Shown here: piece after piece, positions 11,501 to 19,095 of the stretch | How positions within the stretch are numbered: position 1 is the first letter of the stretch | Layout: each line of letters begins with the position of its first letter | Origin: Segatella copri | GTDB lineage: Bacteria; Bacteroidota; Bacteroidia; Bacteroidales; Bacteroidaceae | Reading direction: 5' to 3' | NCBI RefSeq assembly: GCF_009494395.1 | Contig: NZ_VZCB01000013.1 | Coordinates: 1 to 64,000 of the forward strand | DNA length: 64,000 nucleotides | Program-made: the position numbers and the translations under genes | Notes under the pieces: model-generated | The model's database searches: none | Told to the model about the DNA's origin: nothing | What the model saw: only the letters and a program-made list of their open reading frames with translations

Positions 11501-14500
11501 TGTAACCCAAAACGGATGGGGAAACAGAAGTGGAAACAGTCCGGAAAACGCAGCCTGTGCTGACAAACTGCAGGACGTGCTGACTGCTGCGGGCAAGAAA
11601 TTTAATTCAACAAGTCAGAGCAAGGTGTATGTAAAAGTGGCAGGCTATCAGGCTGATGAAACCGGAAAGCGCTTTACTTATCATGCCAATACACTGGCAG
11701 ACCCTAGCGATCCGCAGAGCTATACCTTCCTGATTCCTAACGGAGTATGTCTGATGGGTGGCTACTATGAGGGCGACCAGGAAGGAGGAAAGTTGAAAGA
11801 AGGTACCGCCAATTGGGATAATGATAAGCGCGACTGTATCAGCACATACCAGACGGTATTAAGCGCGAAGACTGAAGTAAAAGAAGGTTCTGCCGTTAAC
11901 CAGGAGGTGAACGGCTACCACACCGTGTGCTTCGGCAAATGGCCTATGGGCGACTATGACGACTACAACACTTCTGCCCTGTCAGACAATACCATCATAG
12001 ATGGCTGTCGCCTGATTGACGGTAACGCAAGCGACAAGTCGGGCTTCAAGAGTATGGGTGGTGCAGCCATTGTGCCAAGAATGGCACATGTACGCAACTG
12101 TGAAATTTCCGACTGTCAGGCAACCCTGGGCGGTGCTCTCATGTTGCTGAAGGGTAGCATCGTAAGCGGTAGTGTCATCGTAAGAAACAAGGCACAGAAA
12201 GGTGGTGCCATCTATGCGCTCCGTTCCAACGATAAGAACGAAGACACCAAGAACTACCATGCCTACGTCATCTCATGCACCATCGCCAGAAACGAAGCAA
12301 ACATCGGTGGCGGAATCTACCAGGAGGAGAACTCCCTGATTGGCGGTAACTCCGTGATATGGGGAAATTCGGCACAGACCGACAACAACATCAGCGGTGA
12401 TGTGAACTATCAGTCTTACGACTATCTGCAGGGACTGGGAGCATATACGGAAAAATTCTATCCATACAACTATTGTTTCGTAGAGAAGATGGCGTTGCCA
12501 GCCAACAGAATGAATACGGAAATGACCAGCGACCTGGACAGTTATTTCAACGACAACAAAATCTTCAAGCCTCGTGCCTATTCACCATTGATTGACAACG
12601 GAGTTTTGGAAGACGACATAACTGCATGGAAGAATTATGGTATCAGCAGCTACGATATTACCGGTAAGGAAAGAAACATGACCAAGCAACAGACAGCAGG
12701 TGCATACACATCTGATCTGCCTGAGTTTGATAATACCAAGCTTCTGAAGCGCCTGTTCGTTTCTCAGACAGGTGGTGAGATTGTAACAGAAGAAGAGAAG
12801 GCAAAGTATTATGGCCGCTCCTTCCTGACTCCTTTCAACAGTCTCGAAGCAGCCCTCGATTACATCAATGAGGCACGAGAAAAGAAAGTGGCTACAGAGG
12901 CTACCCACTTTGAGATTCTGATGACAGGTGGAACCTACAAGCCGAGCAAGATGCGACAGAATAAAGACCTTTCGCCAGAGCAAAACACGATAGACCGCCG
13001 CTTGCAGAGTTTCACCATCCCTGTGAACGTAGATATCTTCGGCAGTTTCTCGGAAAATGACCTGTATTCTTCAACTCCTGTTGATCCTGCTACGGGAAAA
13101 GAAACTGGAGATAAGTTTACAAGCTTTGATGGCAAGACTTTGGTTCCAGATGGAGACATCAAAGGCATCTTGGCAAACCGCAACTCCAACTACATGACCG
13201 ACAACAACAAGAACGGTCTGATAGAGCCATGGGAATTCCAGAATCCTACAATTCTTTCCGGTGACATCAAGGCATCTGAAAAGGAACGTAATGTATATCA
13301 TGTGGTCTACAGCAATGCGGGATCAACTAATACTTCGACTACATCGAACAACGAAGTCGTATTAGACGGTATTACCATCATGAATGGTGAGACCACGACA
13401 AAACTGAAGATAGAAGAAGAAGGAACTAACGAAGTTGCCGAGATTGGTCGTGGAGGCGGTATCTACACCAACCGCGTGAACTATACATTGAACCGTTGCC
13501 GACTGATCAAAAACTCCGGTCTGCATGGCGGAGCTGTCTATGTCAACAATGCAAGTCTGGACATCATCGGCAGTACAATCAGCGGTAACAGTAACGTATC
13601 AGAAAAGGCAAGTCAGGATGAAGTCACCGAACCTGGTAAGGGTGGAGCCATCTATCTCTATCTCACAAAATCGGTGAATGGAAACCTGCATATCGTCAAC
13701 TCGCTCTTAGCCAACAACGATGTGACCTATGGCAAATATACGGGCACACAAAGCTCTCAAGGCGGAGCTATCTATATCCGTAGAGCAAATGATGCTGGCA
13801 GTATGGCTGCGGGCTATCAGGATGCCTACATCGTAAACAGCCTCATCGTGAACAACAAGGCAAAGCAAGATGGAGCCATCCATGTAGAGAACGAGGTGAC
13901 AAACGGTACGATTACACCTATATTATATAATACCGCCATTTGGGGGAATGAATCTACAGATAATAGTGTACTCCTCCAAAGAGAGCACATGCGCAACTGC
14001 GCCTGGGATAAATTACCTGCTTCTACTGCAAAGGATGGTAACATCAAGCTGAGCAAGGAGAACATCGCATCGGATGGTCCACGCTTCACAGCGCCTACAA
14101 CGACAAAGGGTTACGAAGGTTATACACAGGATGCCAAATGGAATCCACAGGCTATCTCTGTGCTTACAGATGCAGGTGACGGAAAGAAGGATGCAGACGA
14201 TACAAACGAGACTGGTAAATATCTGAATTGGTGGAGTATGCACAATAATCGCCTTAAGGAATATGGTTATCCATCTGAGTACATCCGTTCTGCCAGCGGT
14301 TCGGATTACAACAGATACGTAGGTCCGAAAGACGAGAATGGTAATATAGCCAAAAAGCCTATCGACATCGGTATGTATGAATTCCAGTATGTATTCACGT
14401 TTACAGACTTTGAAAAGGTTTATATCGGAATGGAAGAGAAAGGAAATGGCGATGGTAGCAGTTGGGACAACCAAAGTACCGACCTTCGTGGTGCCATCAT

Positions 14501-17500
14501 TGCCATGGCCAACCCATCAGGTAGCACCACACCAGGTTCTACAACCAACAGCAAGAGAAAGGTGTTTGTACGCGGAGGTACCTATTATTCGCCAACCTAC
14601 TCTAGCGGCGATGCCTTCTCTCTCATTGTAAACAAAGCCGACAAAGCTGAATATATAGAATCAATTGAACTTGTGGGTGGTTGTACGGGTACGAAAAATG
14701 CTGACGGTACAGAGGTGCAAGACTTCAGCAAGCCTTCGGTACTCATTGAGAACCCTGCCAAGGCGGGCGAAACCAAAAACTTGCTTAATATCGAAACGAA
14801 TGGTAAGCCGGTAACTATTTCCGGTTTCACATTCCAGAACCAGAGCGGCGTGGGAGTAAATGCGAAGGTTAATTTGTCTACCAATAATGAAGGAAGTCTT
14901 TTAAAGATACACAATAGTGCCTTTAGAAAGAACAAGGGAACCGGTATGGCAGTTGACAATAATGCTGCAACAAACGATAACGAATCCGGTATAAAGATGT
15001 GGAACGTATTGTTTGCTGACGGAGAAGGAAATGGTCTTGAAATAACTAAATCCCAATCAGCAGACATAACAAATGTTACATTTGCCAACAATAAAGGAAG
15101 AGCTATTAAAGGAACAAATAGCGTGTATAATTCCTTGACTTGGAACAATGGAGACAACACCATTAGAGATACCGAACAAAAGAACAAGGATAATTGGGAC
15201 GTTGCTTTCCCTGCAAACACAAAGAATGGAGATGTACTGAACGGTCCTAATTTTGTAGATCCAGAAAATGGCGATTACAGAATTCGACCTAGTCTCAAGC
15301 TACTTGACCAAGGAAACAAAGACAAGCATCTCCAAAATATTAATTTAAGCTCAGAAAAGGACTTGGCTAATAGCCCTCGTCTGATTGGCGACAACATAGA
15401 TATCGGTGCATACGAGTGTGACACGAAGATGATTCAGATTATCTATGTTAAAGAAGGTTCTGCTGTTACAGGAACAGGTGAAAGCTGGGATAACCCTACC
15501 AACGACCTACAAGGCGCCATCAACCTGGCTGAGCTTTATGCCAACAAGAATGAAGGTGAATATGGCTACGTCTTCGTAGACAGGAATATGAAGGCTGATA
15601 ACGTGAACATCAGCATGCCGGGCGTCAAGATGTTTGGTTCGATGCGCGAAGAAAAAAGTTCTAAAACAGGGACAGAAGCTATCGTAAAGGATCTCCTTAC
15701 TCAGAGAAAAGGAATCATTGAGTCTGCCAGTCAATCTACCATCAATGGACTGACACTCAACAACGCAACTACTGATACCAGAATGTGTCTTGTTGATGGT
15801 TTCAAGGTTTCGGGCAACGTCAGCCTCAAGGGCAACAGCATGCTCTCTACCTCTATCCTCGATGCAAATGCAAAGGTATCTGGCGATGCAAGTGGTTGGC
15901 TCTACAACAGTCTGGCATTAGGAACCGTGGAGAATGTGAAGTCTGTCAATGTAACTGCTTCTGGCGCATTACCATCAACAACGGGTAGTGCTGCCAACAG
16001 ATCTACAGTAACCACCAATAATTATGTGAAAGATGATTATTGGAAGTACCAGCTTGACGAGACATCTGGCGACATCAACGCCAATACAGACGCAACCAAA
16101 ACCCAAGGATGCATCGACATGGTGATGCACAACCATGATCTTGCCGGCAACCAACGCATCAGAGCCAACGTAGACAACGGATGTTTCGAGACTTGGTATC
16201 TGACAAACGAGGCAGAAGCAAAGAAGACAGATTACCCTCATGGTAAATCTGTGGTCTATGTCATGACAAAAGACAAGGAGCTGAAACTCGACAATACATT
16301 CTATACAGAGACGAATCCGTTCAGCCCAGGCTTCCTGCTCTTGAAGCACCACGCTGGTTTAAGAGGCAACAACAGTTATGTAAACCTCACCAACTTTGCC
16401 GTGGAAAGAAACCTGAAGACAGGAACCAACTTCTTCTCCATGCCTTTCAAGGCTACCAATATGGAGGTTGAGGGCACAAATAATCCTGCTGATGGTAGCG
16501 TAGTAGCCTACTACTATAATGCTGCAACCCGTGCCAAATACGACTATAAGTTTGACCAAAACGATAGTAAAGCATGGGTAAGAGGTGTGGATAACCAGCG
16601 AAACTTTACCGCAGGTTTCAGAATGGATGCTAATGGCAACAAGACCGTTCGCTTCTATGGAATCAGTTACACGGAGAACGGTAGTCAGTTAGGACAGATT
16701 ATCTTGACGCAGAACAACAACCAGCAACCATGGTCAGACAGTAATGGTGGCGGTTTGAAGTTCACCCACAAGGAGAACATGGGCTGGAACCTCTTCGGTT
16801 CTCCTTATCTCTGCGCCATGAACTATAGCGATATGGAATATGGCAGAGTCATCTACCAATGCGAAGAAAACGGTAGCTACAAGGCTATCAATACGGATGA
16901 CGGTAGCACAACGGATGGCTACATCCCGGCAATGGATGCCGTGTTTACGCAGACTGCCACTCTGGATAATTCTGAAAGCGTGATAGTAGGACATTCGGAA
17001 GCAAGGGCAACAACAGCCTATCAAGCAACCCGAGCCCTCGACATCGCCATCACCCAGAACAGCAGAACAAGCAGAGCGGGCAACGGCACTCCTATAGATG
17101 ACCAACTCCAGTTGAACGCAGTTCCTGCACAGGAGGCGAAATCAGACTTCGACCTGGGAAGTGACGGCGTGAAATGGATAAATAACCAGAATGCCCAGAT
17201 CTATGCTAACCGTAATGGTGGACGCTACTCGCTCCTCTCTTCGGTCAGCATTGAAGCAGAACAGAGCATCGGCGTCAGTCTGCCGGAAACGGGTGAATAC
17301 TCCATCAGCATCCCTGAGGATTGCGATGCCAGCGAATATGAAACCGTATGGCTGAAGGACAAGGAAACTGGTAAGGCGGTAGATCTGAAGGAAGGAAGCT
17401 ATCAGTTCGATGCCACCCAGGCTGGCGAGATGAACAGCCGATTCAGCATCAGCTTCAACCGTATGACAACTGACATGAAGTCAGTCATCACGGTCAGTAC

Positions 17501-17702
17501 CGATGGCAGAGGCATCATTCGCGTGAAGGGTTTGAAGCCTGCCGACTTCATCAGAGTATACGGTACCACGGGAGTTCTTGCTGCCCAAAAGGAGGCTAGA
17601 GCTGAGAATGAGACTCTTCGCACAGCCGTGAACGGTACGGTGGTCGTAGAGGTGACACGAGGCGGCAAACAAGTTGCCGTTAGGAAGATAGCCGTAAGAT
17701 AA
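5559..17702 (+). CDS. giant multi-module parallel beta-helix adhesin with T9SS-like C-terminus (4047 aa)
   Basis: A signal peptide ends near residue 26 (FAQ). About eight modules follow, each opening with a YYV or IYV strand and a G-D-G-x-S-W-x-N-A motif near residues 31, 467, 968, 1367, 1977, 2397, 2952 and 3294. Many close with IDIGAYE. Between these lie GGGIY and NNT/NNN ladder turns typical of right-handed parallel beta-helices (pectate-lyase-like, choice-of-anchor Q type). From about residue 3600 a different beta-rich region follows. The end (GTVVVEVTRGGKQVAVRKI) resembles type A type IX secretion sorting domains. It closes the fimbrial operon, in the position of the T9SS-exported tip protein Mfa5 of P. 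gingivalis, but lacks the von Willebrand domain. A surface or tip adhesin is the likely role; a carbohydrate-active role is possible but no catalytic set is visible. Confidence 0.75.
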   Translation: MRIQHTTYRKIIALLILLSCVNPLFAQDSKTYYVTAEATDGGDGLSWKNAITLTEALRRATAGDEIWVKGYEDITGHIYKAPEGGFVLPSGVAMYGGFAGNETIKNDLPTGRHKYQMKYQTALVGDIATNDKASQQLIIYPENTTRTDNATHVLTLQMGVTPDNTNDGSKPTIVSGFLIAAGNAKGDNSTSDGRGGGIYVVNNSNDNNAGSRYFRISQCNFANNYGMRGGAIYVDNSCTNQQSAISYCSIFNNVAGKRGSSENEGGGMWIDGTATVYNCNINNNTNGGIRLSNTSKIVNCSVIANTVSAADLTTDGASNSNGGGAVYNTVLWHSTALSKQDSRPAFYSCAFPEVEVTNTGTNTDTNGNVWISNENHGIEPAPWFKQSAVTQGYDFSFSSNLKQLYSTAFTFEETSALLNKGKLEYYKNLVVDANLETASTDIMGRTRYQTSSIDIGAYEYARMKAGRIRYVKPQKKGLGDGSSWDNATDDIQWAINNLAENAPGEKGEVWVAAGTYVVKDRILAKDASSPVSLLMKNGISVYGAFKGTEKRRSERIEESKDLKPWGWKQESIIRGSGFTGSNDAIWNNSDEAWNIQNSESYHVVWFAPLPEEKEAFTDEVYLEGFTIEGGTYNGTSAATQYAPGCGAGVYINDPSARMRYCTVRFCNPGMKESGNIKPRGGGIYCKNGQTEGNLVYNCSAYQGGGIYIDEAGFITRSMVTNCSAYQGAGVYLNGDASNPEKAYYQILATSVISNNTSTRNGAVYLDGQGLVINNTIVNNYTNNTLDPADELSSNTGGVYIKEKGLLANNVIWNNSLLRHKSGTSNSASMAQIYAANPSEETVQFYNNAISDVNAAKWTNTYQSGTISINTYYSGKGFVMGTEAPYNTVEAFNEKRGVLTDMKTVNYYWETLTGSRLRNVGISYALLPSSYLYQPKIDLSGKAISSVPSAGAYMADNHDLVFEKNNNKKRLRIYFDRSRELVDGTGESWEKSYTSSSVDEVLGYLADIKDGGKVKVVTKGNTTPEDFTIEKNSGWEFEICGREGIFEPKIAYTFEETDARACTFNIQPCVLPVTVYGGYPEYSENPNPEDEDRDPIKYRTELNGNLNGSELNEGLYHLVRIEAGANITIDGYAFTHAYAAGTAYMPYGGGVLIGSMDQSSEPTTVKLKNCIFENNTATDGGAIATMPDAVNVKLELENCVINNNTSKDPLNPSPSELPSIIYLNKSQGSNNSLTLNHVSIINNEGVAPDYDLVKRTSYAVGNKLNINGTWNGSECKNSMDINTLGKDGAQNFSNPTNEVGARMSGNVYYGGYSSFRPLTSSAEAGRIINSAQENNATTTAKDITGEDRNLGGVPDLGAYEALLPKAGKIIYVRSYNQDYESSNDANKDDKDGNPDFNLLKESHTEYDGSSWDKAIIGNAMCDNTKGRTGNDFYVTDNGSLLNTTIENEEYSLANGKYRSETDSYGNFWTNSGNQEKQYLSGWGSYNKITNNRDERYISGLQYAVEKAAELNKIKKDSVVVWVGAGIYTDYKGFVIRDNVKVYGGFPYEGYPGEDDRHPLLSQYVPARKEYENLDKTKYETILQIRKESPVYFKNGDKEMWYQEGKPGDGSNYDFTKTLINSGKTERHYVLYQPDVCLPTWSPSGDGNASRTDGNAVRYKGTLEDDKNYVDYKHAKWDGFSVRHGYIINYPGANRDGGAGMRVFRGVELENLIIVNNFNHGSRVRGGGLYMDGENSKISNSYLLRNLSYANSSESYGGGAYMIQGTGYNLVVANNRCYNGTCRGGGIFLESAKFYNNTIAYNMATNGTGIYHWQDAKTGVESQLSLYNCIIYDNYNNGKQITDQVNSAASGKMNPSHNCYMNSSDLSSKFQESDGNFTGTDLSFPFEDKTYENGKDGVFRFRNARLKNNFRLNEADGLAGNKCLNGGTTNVGNGIILPETDMDYTNRIKDCAIDIGAYEADNTANIAPQEKTNSAGIVDYIYYVTQNGWGNRSGNSPENAACADKLQDVLTAAGKKFNSTSQSKVYVKVAGYQADETGKRFTYHANTLADPSDPQSYTFLIPNGVCLMGGYYEGDQEGGKLKEGTANWDNDKRDCISTYQTVLSAKTEVKEGSAVNQEVNGYHTVCFGKWPMGDYDDYNTSALSDNTIIDGCRLIDGNASDKSGFKSMGGAAIVPRMAHVRNCEISDCQATLGGALMLLKGSIVSGSVIVRNKAQKGGAIYALRSNDKNEDTKNYHAYVISCTIARNEANIGGGIYQEENSLIGGNSVIWGNSAQTDNNISGDVNYQSYDYLQGLGAYTEKFYPYNYCFVEKMALPANRMNTEMTSDLDSYFNDNKIFKPRAYSPLIDNGVLEDDITAWKNYGISSYDITGKERNMTKQQTAGAYTSDLPEFDNTKLLKRLFVSQTGGEIVTEEEKAKYYGRSFLTPFNSLEAALDYINEAREKKVATEATHFEILMTGGTYKPSKMRQNKDLSPEQNTIDRRLQSFTIPVNVDIFGSFSENDLYSSTPVDPATGKETGDKFTSFDGKTLVPDGDIKGILANRNSNYMTDNNKNGLIEPWEFQNPTILSGDIKASEKERNVYHVVYSNAGSTNTSTTSNNEVVLDGITIMNGETTTKLKIEEEGTNEVAEIGRGGGIYTNRVNYTLNRCRLIKNSGLHGGAVYVNNASLDIIGSTISGNSNVSEKASQDEVTEPGKGGAIYLYLTKSVNGNLHIVNSLLANNDVTYGKYTGTQSSQGGAIYIRRANDAGSMAAGYQDAYIVNSLIVNNKAKQDGAIHVENEVTNGTITPILYNTAIWGNESTDNSVLLQREHMRNCAWDKLPASTAKDGNIKLSKENIASDGPRFTAPTTTKGYEGYTQDAKWNPQAISVLTDAGDGKKDADDTNETGKYLNWWSMHNNRLKEYGYPSEYIRSASGSDYNRYVGPKDENGNIAKKPIDIGMYEFQYVFTFTDFEKVYIGMEEKGNGDGSSWDNQSTDLRGAIIAMANPSGSTTPGSTTNSKRKVFVRGGTYYSPTYSSGDAFSLIVNKADKAEYIESIELVGGCTGTKNADGTEVQDFSKPSVLIENPAKAGETKNLLNIETNGKPVTISGFTFQNQSGVGVNAKVNLSTNNEGSLLKIHNSAFRKNKGTGMAVDNNAATNDNESGIKMWNVLFADGEGNGLEITKSQSADITNVTFANNKGRAIKGTNSVYNSLTWNNGDNTIRDTEQKNKDNWDVAFPANTKNGDVLNGPNFVDPENGDYRIRPSLKLLDQGNKDKHLQNINLSSEKDLANSPRLIGDNIDIGAYECDTKMIQIIYVKEGSAVTGTGESWDNPTNDLQGAINLAELYANKNEGEYGYVFVDRNMKADNVNISMPGVKMFGSMREEKSSKTGTEAIVKDLLTQRKGIIESASQSTINGLTLNNATTDTRMCLVDGFKVSGNVSLKGNSMLSTSILDANAKVSGDASGWLYNSLALGTVENVKSVNVTASGALPSTTGSAANRSTVTTNNYVKDDYWKYQLDETSGDINANTDATKTQGCIDMVMHNHDLAGNQRIRANVDNGCFETWYLTNEAEAKKTDYPHGKSVVYVMTKDKELKLDNTFYTETNPFSPGFLLLKHHAGLRGNNSYVNLTNFAVERNLKTGTNFFSMPFKATNMEVEGTNNPADGSVVAYYYNAATRAKYDYKFDQNDSKAWVRGVDNQRNFTAGFRMDANGNKTVRFYGISYTENGSQLGQIILTQNNNQQPWSDSNGGGLKFTHKENMGWNLFGSPYLCAMNYSDMEYGRVIYQCEENGSYKAINTDDGSTTDGYIPAMDAVFTQTATLDNSESVIVGHSEARATTAYQATRALDIAITQNSRTSRAGNGTPIDDQLQLNAVPAQEAKSDFDLGSDGVKWINNQNAQIYANRNGGRYSLLSSVSIEAEQSIGVSLPETGEYSISIPEDCDASEYETVWLKDKETGKAVDLKEGSYQFDATQAGEMNSRFSISFNRMTTDMKSVITVSTDGRGIIRVKGLKPADFIRVYGTTGVLAAQKEARAENETLRTAVNGTVVVEVTRGGKQVAVRKIAVR

Positions 17703-17765
17703 CGGCTGGAAGATTGTAAAAAGACAGTCGGAATAACGTAATATTACGGAATAAATGTTAATAAA

Positions 17766-17811
17766 GCGCAGAGATAATCGCTAGTTTCAATAATTGGCAT
17801 TATCTTTGCGC
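17766..17811. promoter_or_regulatory. inverted repeat over the -7 element of the BI-1 gene
   Basis: GCGCAGAGATAAT (17766-17778) and ATTATCTTTGCGC (17799-17811) form a 13-bp inverted repeat with one mismatch (a G-T pair in RNA). The right arm contains the -7 element TATCTTTG (17801-17808). It could be an operator or a structure at the start of the transcript. Confidence 0.55.
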
Positions 17812-17851
17812 TTAGTTTTTTGAGATTACAAACAAATAAGTAAGATAAATT

Positions 17852-18601
17852 ATGACAGAAAAAGAAATGTACAATCTGATAAATAATCAGAACAATCAGC
17901 AGAGCAATGGCTTTGCATTCAACGAACGAGAGCGCGGATTGAGCGGTGCCTTCCCTGTATTGATGCGCAAGGTTTATACCTGGATGACATTGGCTCTCCT
18001 GATAACCGGTGTTACCGCCTTTGGTGTTGCTGCCAGTCCTACCCTCTTCATGAGTCTTCATAAGATGATGTGGGGATTGATTATCGCAGAACTGGTTCTG
18101 GTCTTCGCCTTGAGCGGCGCCATCAACCGCCTGTCATTGGGTACAGCCACATTGATGTTCATCGGCTACTCGGTACTGAACGGTGCGATGCTCTCATCCA
18201 TCTTCTACGTCTACAGTCCGATGGTCATCGCAAAGGTATTCTTCATCACTGCGGGAACCTTTGGCGTAACGGCTTTCTACGGTTATACCACCAAGAAGGA
18301 CCTGACCTCTATCGGCAAGATCCTCTTCATGGCTCTGATTGGCTTGATTATCGCGACCGTAGTCAACATGTTCCTGAAGAGTCCAGGATTTGATTACATC
18401 CTGAGTTATGTGGGTGTGGCAGTCTTTACGGGTCTGACAGCCTGGGACAGCCAGAAGATCAAGCAGATGCTCCAGACACAATACGACGTAAGTGAAGGAG
18501 CCCAGAAGCTCGCCTTGCTCGGTGCATTGACCCTGTATCTCGACTTCATCAACCTCTTCCTCTATCTGCTCCGCATCTTCGGAGGAAGCAACAAGGATTA
18601 A
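17852..18601 (+). CDS. Bax inhibitor-1/YccA family membrane protein
   Basis: This 249-residue protein has a short polar N-terminus and about seven hydrophobic segments between residues 45 and 245, matching the BI-1 (TMBIM/YccA) fold. Typical features are the early hydrophobic pair after VYTWMTLALLITG, the GxTAFYGYTTKKDLTSIGK segment, and a late D-x-x-N-L-F-L-Y-LLRIFGG motif near the end. Family members act in the cytoplasmic membrane as ion (calcium) leak channels or modulators of membrane-protease FtsH; which applies here is unknown. It has its own promoter (-7 TATCTTTG at 17801-17808) and a terminator at 18627-18671. Its last 56 bp occur again at 18964-19019. Confidence 0.9.
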   Translation: MTEKEMYNLINNQNNQQSNGFAFNERERGLSGAFPVLMRKVYTWMTLALLITGVTAFGVAASPTLFMSLHKMMWGLIIAELVLVFALSGAINRLSLGTATLMFIGYSVLNGAMLSSIFYVYSPMVIAKVFFITAGTFGVTAFYGYTTKKDLTSIGKILFMALIGLIIATVVNMFLKSPGFDYILSYVGVAVFTGLTAWDSQKIKQMLQTQYDVSEGAQKLALLGALTLYLDFINLFLYLLRIFGGSNKD

Positions 18602-18626
18602 GTTTTAAGAATCATATAAAAAAAAG

Positions 18627-18671
18627 AAAGTTGGCTGGCCCATCAACGGGTTAACCAACTTTATTTTTTTT
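18627..18671 (+). terminator. terminator of the BI-1 gene (first)
   Basis: AAAGTTGG pairs with CCAACTTT around an inner partly paired CTGGCCC/GGGTTAA segment, followed by a T-rich tract. Confidence 0.75.
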
Positions 18672-18765
18672 AGAAAAAGCAAATGATAAAGTCTATACTG
18701 TTTTATCATATTTGTGATGCAAAGTTATCGAAAATATCGTAAAGCTCCAAATTTTTCGGCAAAAA

Positions 18766-18838
18766 AATAGTTTCATTCCTATCAAATAGGTGTTTCATTG
18801 GGGGGAATGAAACTTTTTTATATAGGAATGAAACTATT
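18766..18838. repeat. nested palindrome
   Basis: The outer arms of 17 bp are exact inverted repeats (18766-18782 and 18822-18838). Inside them is a second perfect hairpin, GTTTCATT-G6-AATGAAAC (18792-18813). All arms share the core TTTCATT. It could be a mobile-element remnant, a recombination site or an RNA structure. Confidence 0.85.
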
Positions 18839-18848
18839 ATTTTAACAT

Positions 18849-18968
18849 TTATTTCGTGGCTTTCATCTCGAAGTGCAGTTCACCACCCTGCAAGATTTGC
18901 TGATGGGAAATGCGATAATCACTCCAAGGATTTCCATTCAAGGTGGTAGACTGGATGAGATAATCATC
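18849..18968 (-). pseudogene. GH92 C-terminal relic (about 39 codons)
   Basis: Read on the minus strand, this segment encodes DDYLIQSTTLNGNPW, then ISHQQILQGGELHFEMKATK and a stop. The pattern closely follows the C-terminal end of the GH92 part of the fusion enzyme at 24274-27828 (IQKMSLNDKPF, LSHKDILNGGKLKFQMKK). The DNA is clearly different from that gene, so it derives from another GH92 gene rather than a recent copy. The reading frame stops abruptly where the duplicated BI-1 gene end begins, so the rest of the gene has been lost from this site. Confidence 0.8.
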
Positions 18969-19019
18969 AGCCTCTTCCTCTATCTGCTCCGCATCTTCGG
19001 AGGAAGCAACAAGGACTAA
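18964..19019 (+). repeat. duplicate of the 3' end of the BI-1 gene
   Basis: These 56 bp match 18546-18601 with two differences. They keep the reading frame, the LFLYLLRIFGGSNKD residues and the stop codon. It is followed at once by a strong terminator, which was probably the original end of the BI-1 transcription unit. There is no start codon or upstream part, so it is a non-functional remnant. Confidence 0.9.
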
Positions 19020-19056
19020 AAAGAACCTGTCAGAAACAATCTGAACAGGTTCTTTT
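19019..19056. terminator. bidirectional terminator between convergent units
   Basis: AAAAGAACCTGT pairs perfectly with ACAGGTTCTTTT (12 bp) with T-rich flanks in both directions. It can end transcription from the BI-1 side and from the minus-strand SPFH cassette. Confidence 0.8.
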
Positions 19057-19095
19057 ACGATATATAAATTGATAGATTATCTTAGAACTCCATCT

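Larger units (their letters stand above)
18602..19095. other. rearranged intergenic scar (494 bp)
   Basis: Between the BI-1 gene and the convergent TPR gene lie a terminator (18627-18671), an inverted repeat near 18683-18709, a nested palindrome (18766-18838), a C-terminal GH92 relic on the minus strand (18849-18968), a second copy of the BI-1 gene end (18964-19019), and a second terminator (19019-19056). No intact gene is present. Confidence 0.8.

Noticed and set aside
17744-18061. 105-residue open frame on the minus strand at the BI-1 promoter
   Set aside because: It spans the promoter inverted repeat and the 5' part of the BI-1 gene in antisense. No supporting evidence.
18720-18727. minus-strand TAACTTTG as a promoter for an antisense RNA to the BI-1 gene end
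   Set aside because: The octamer fits the consensus, but it would fire into a terminator and gene end with no product visible. Chance matches are frequent in AT-rich DNA.
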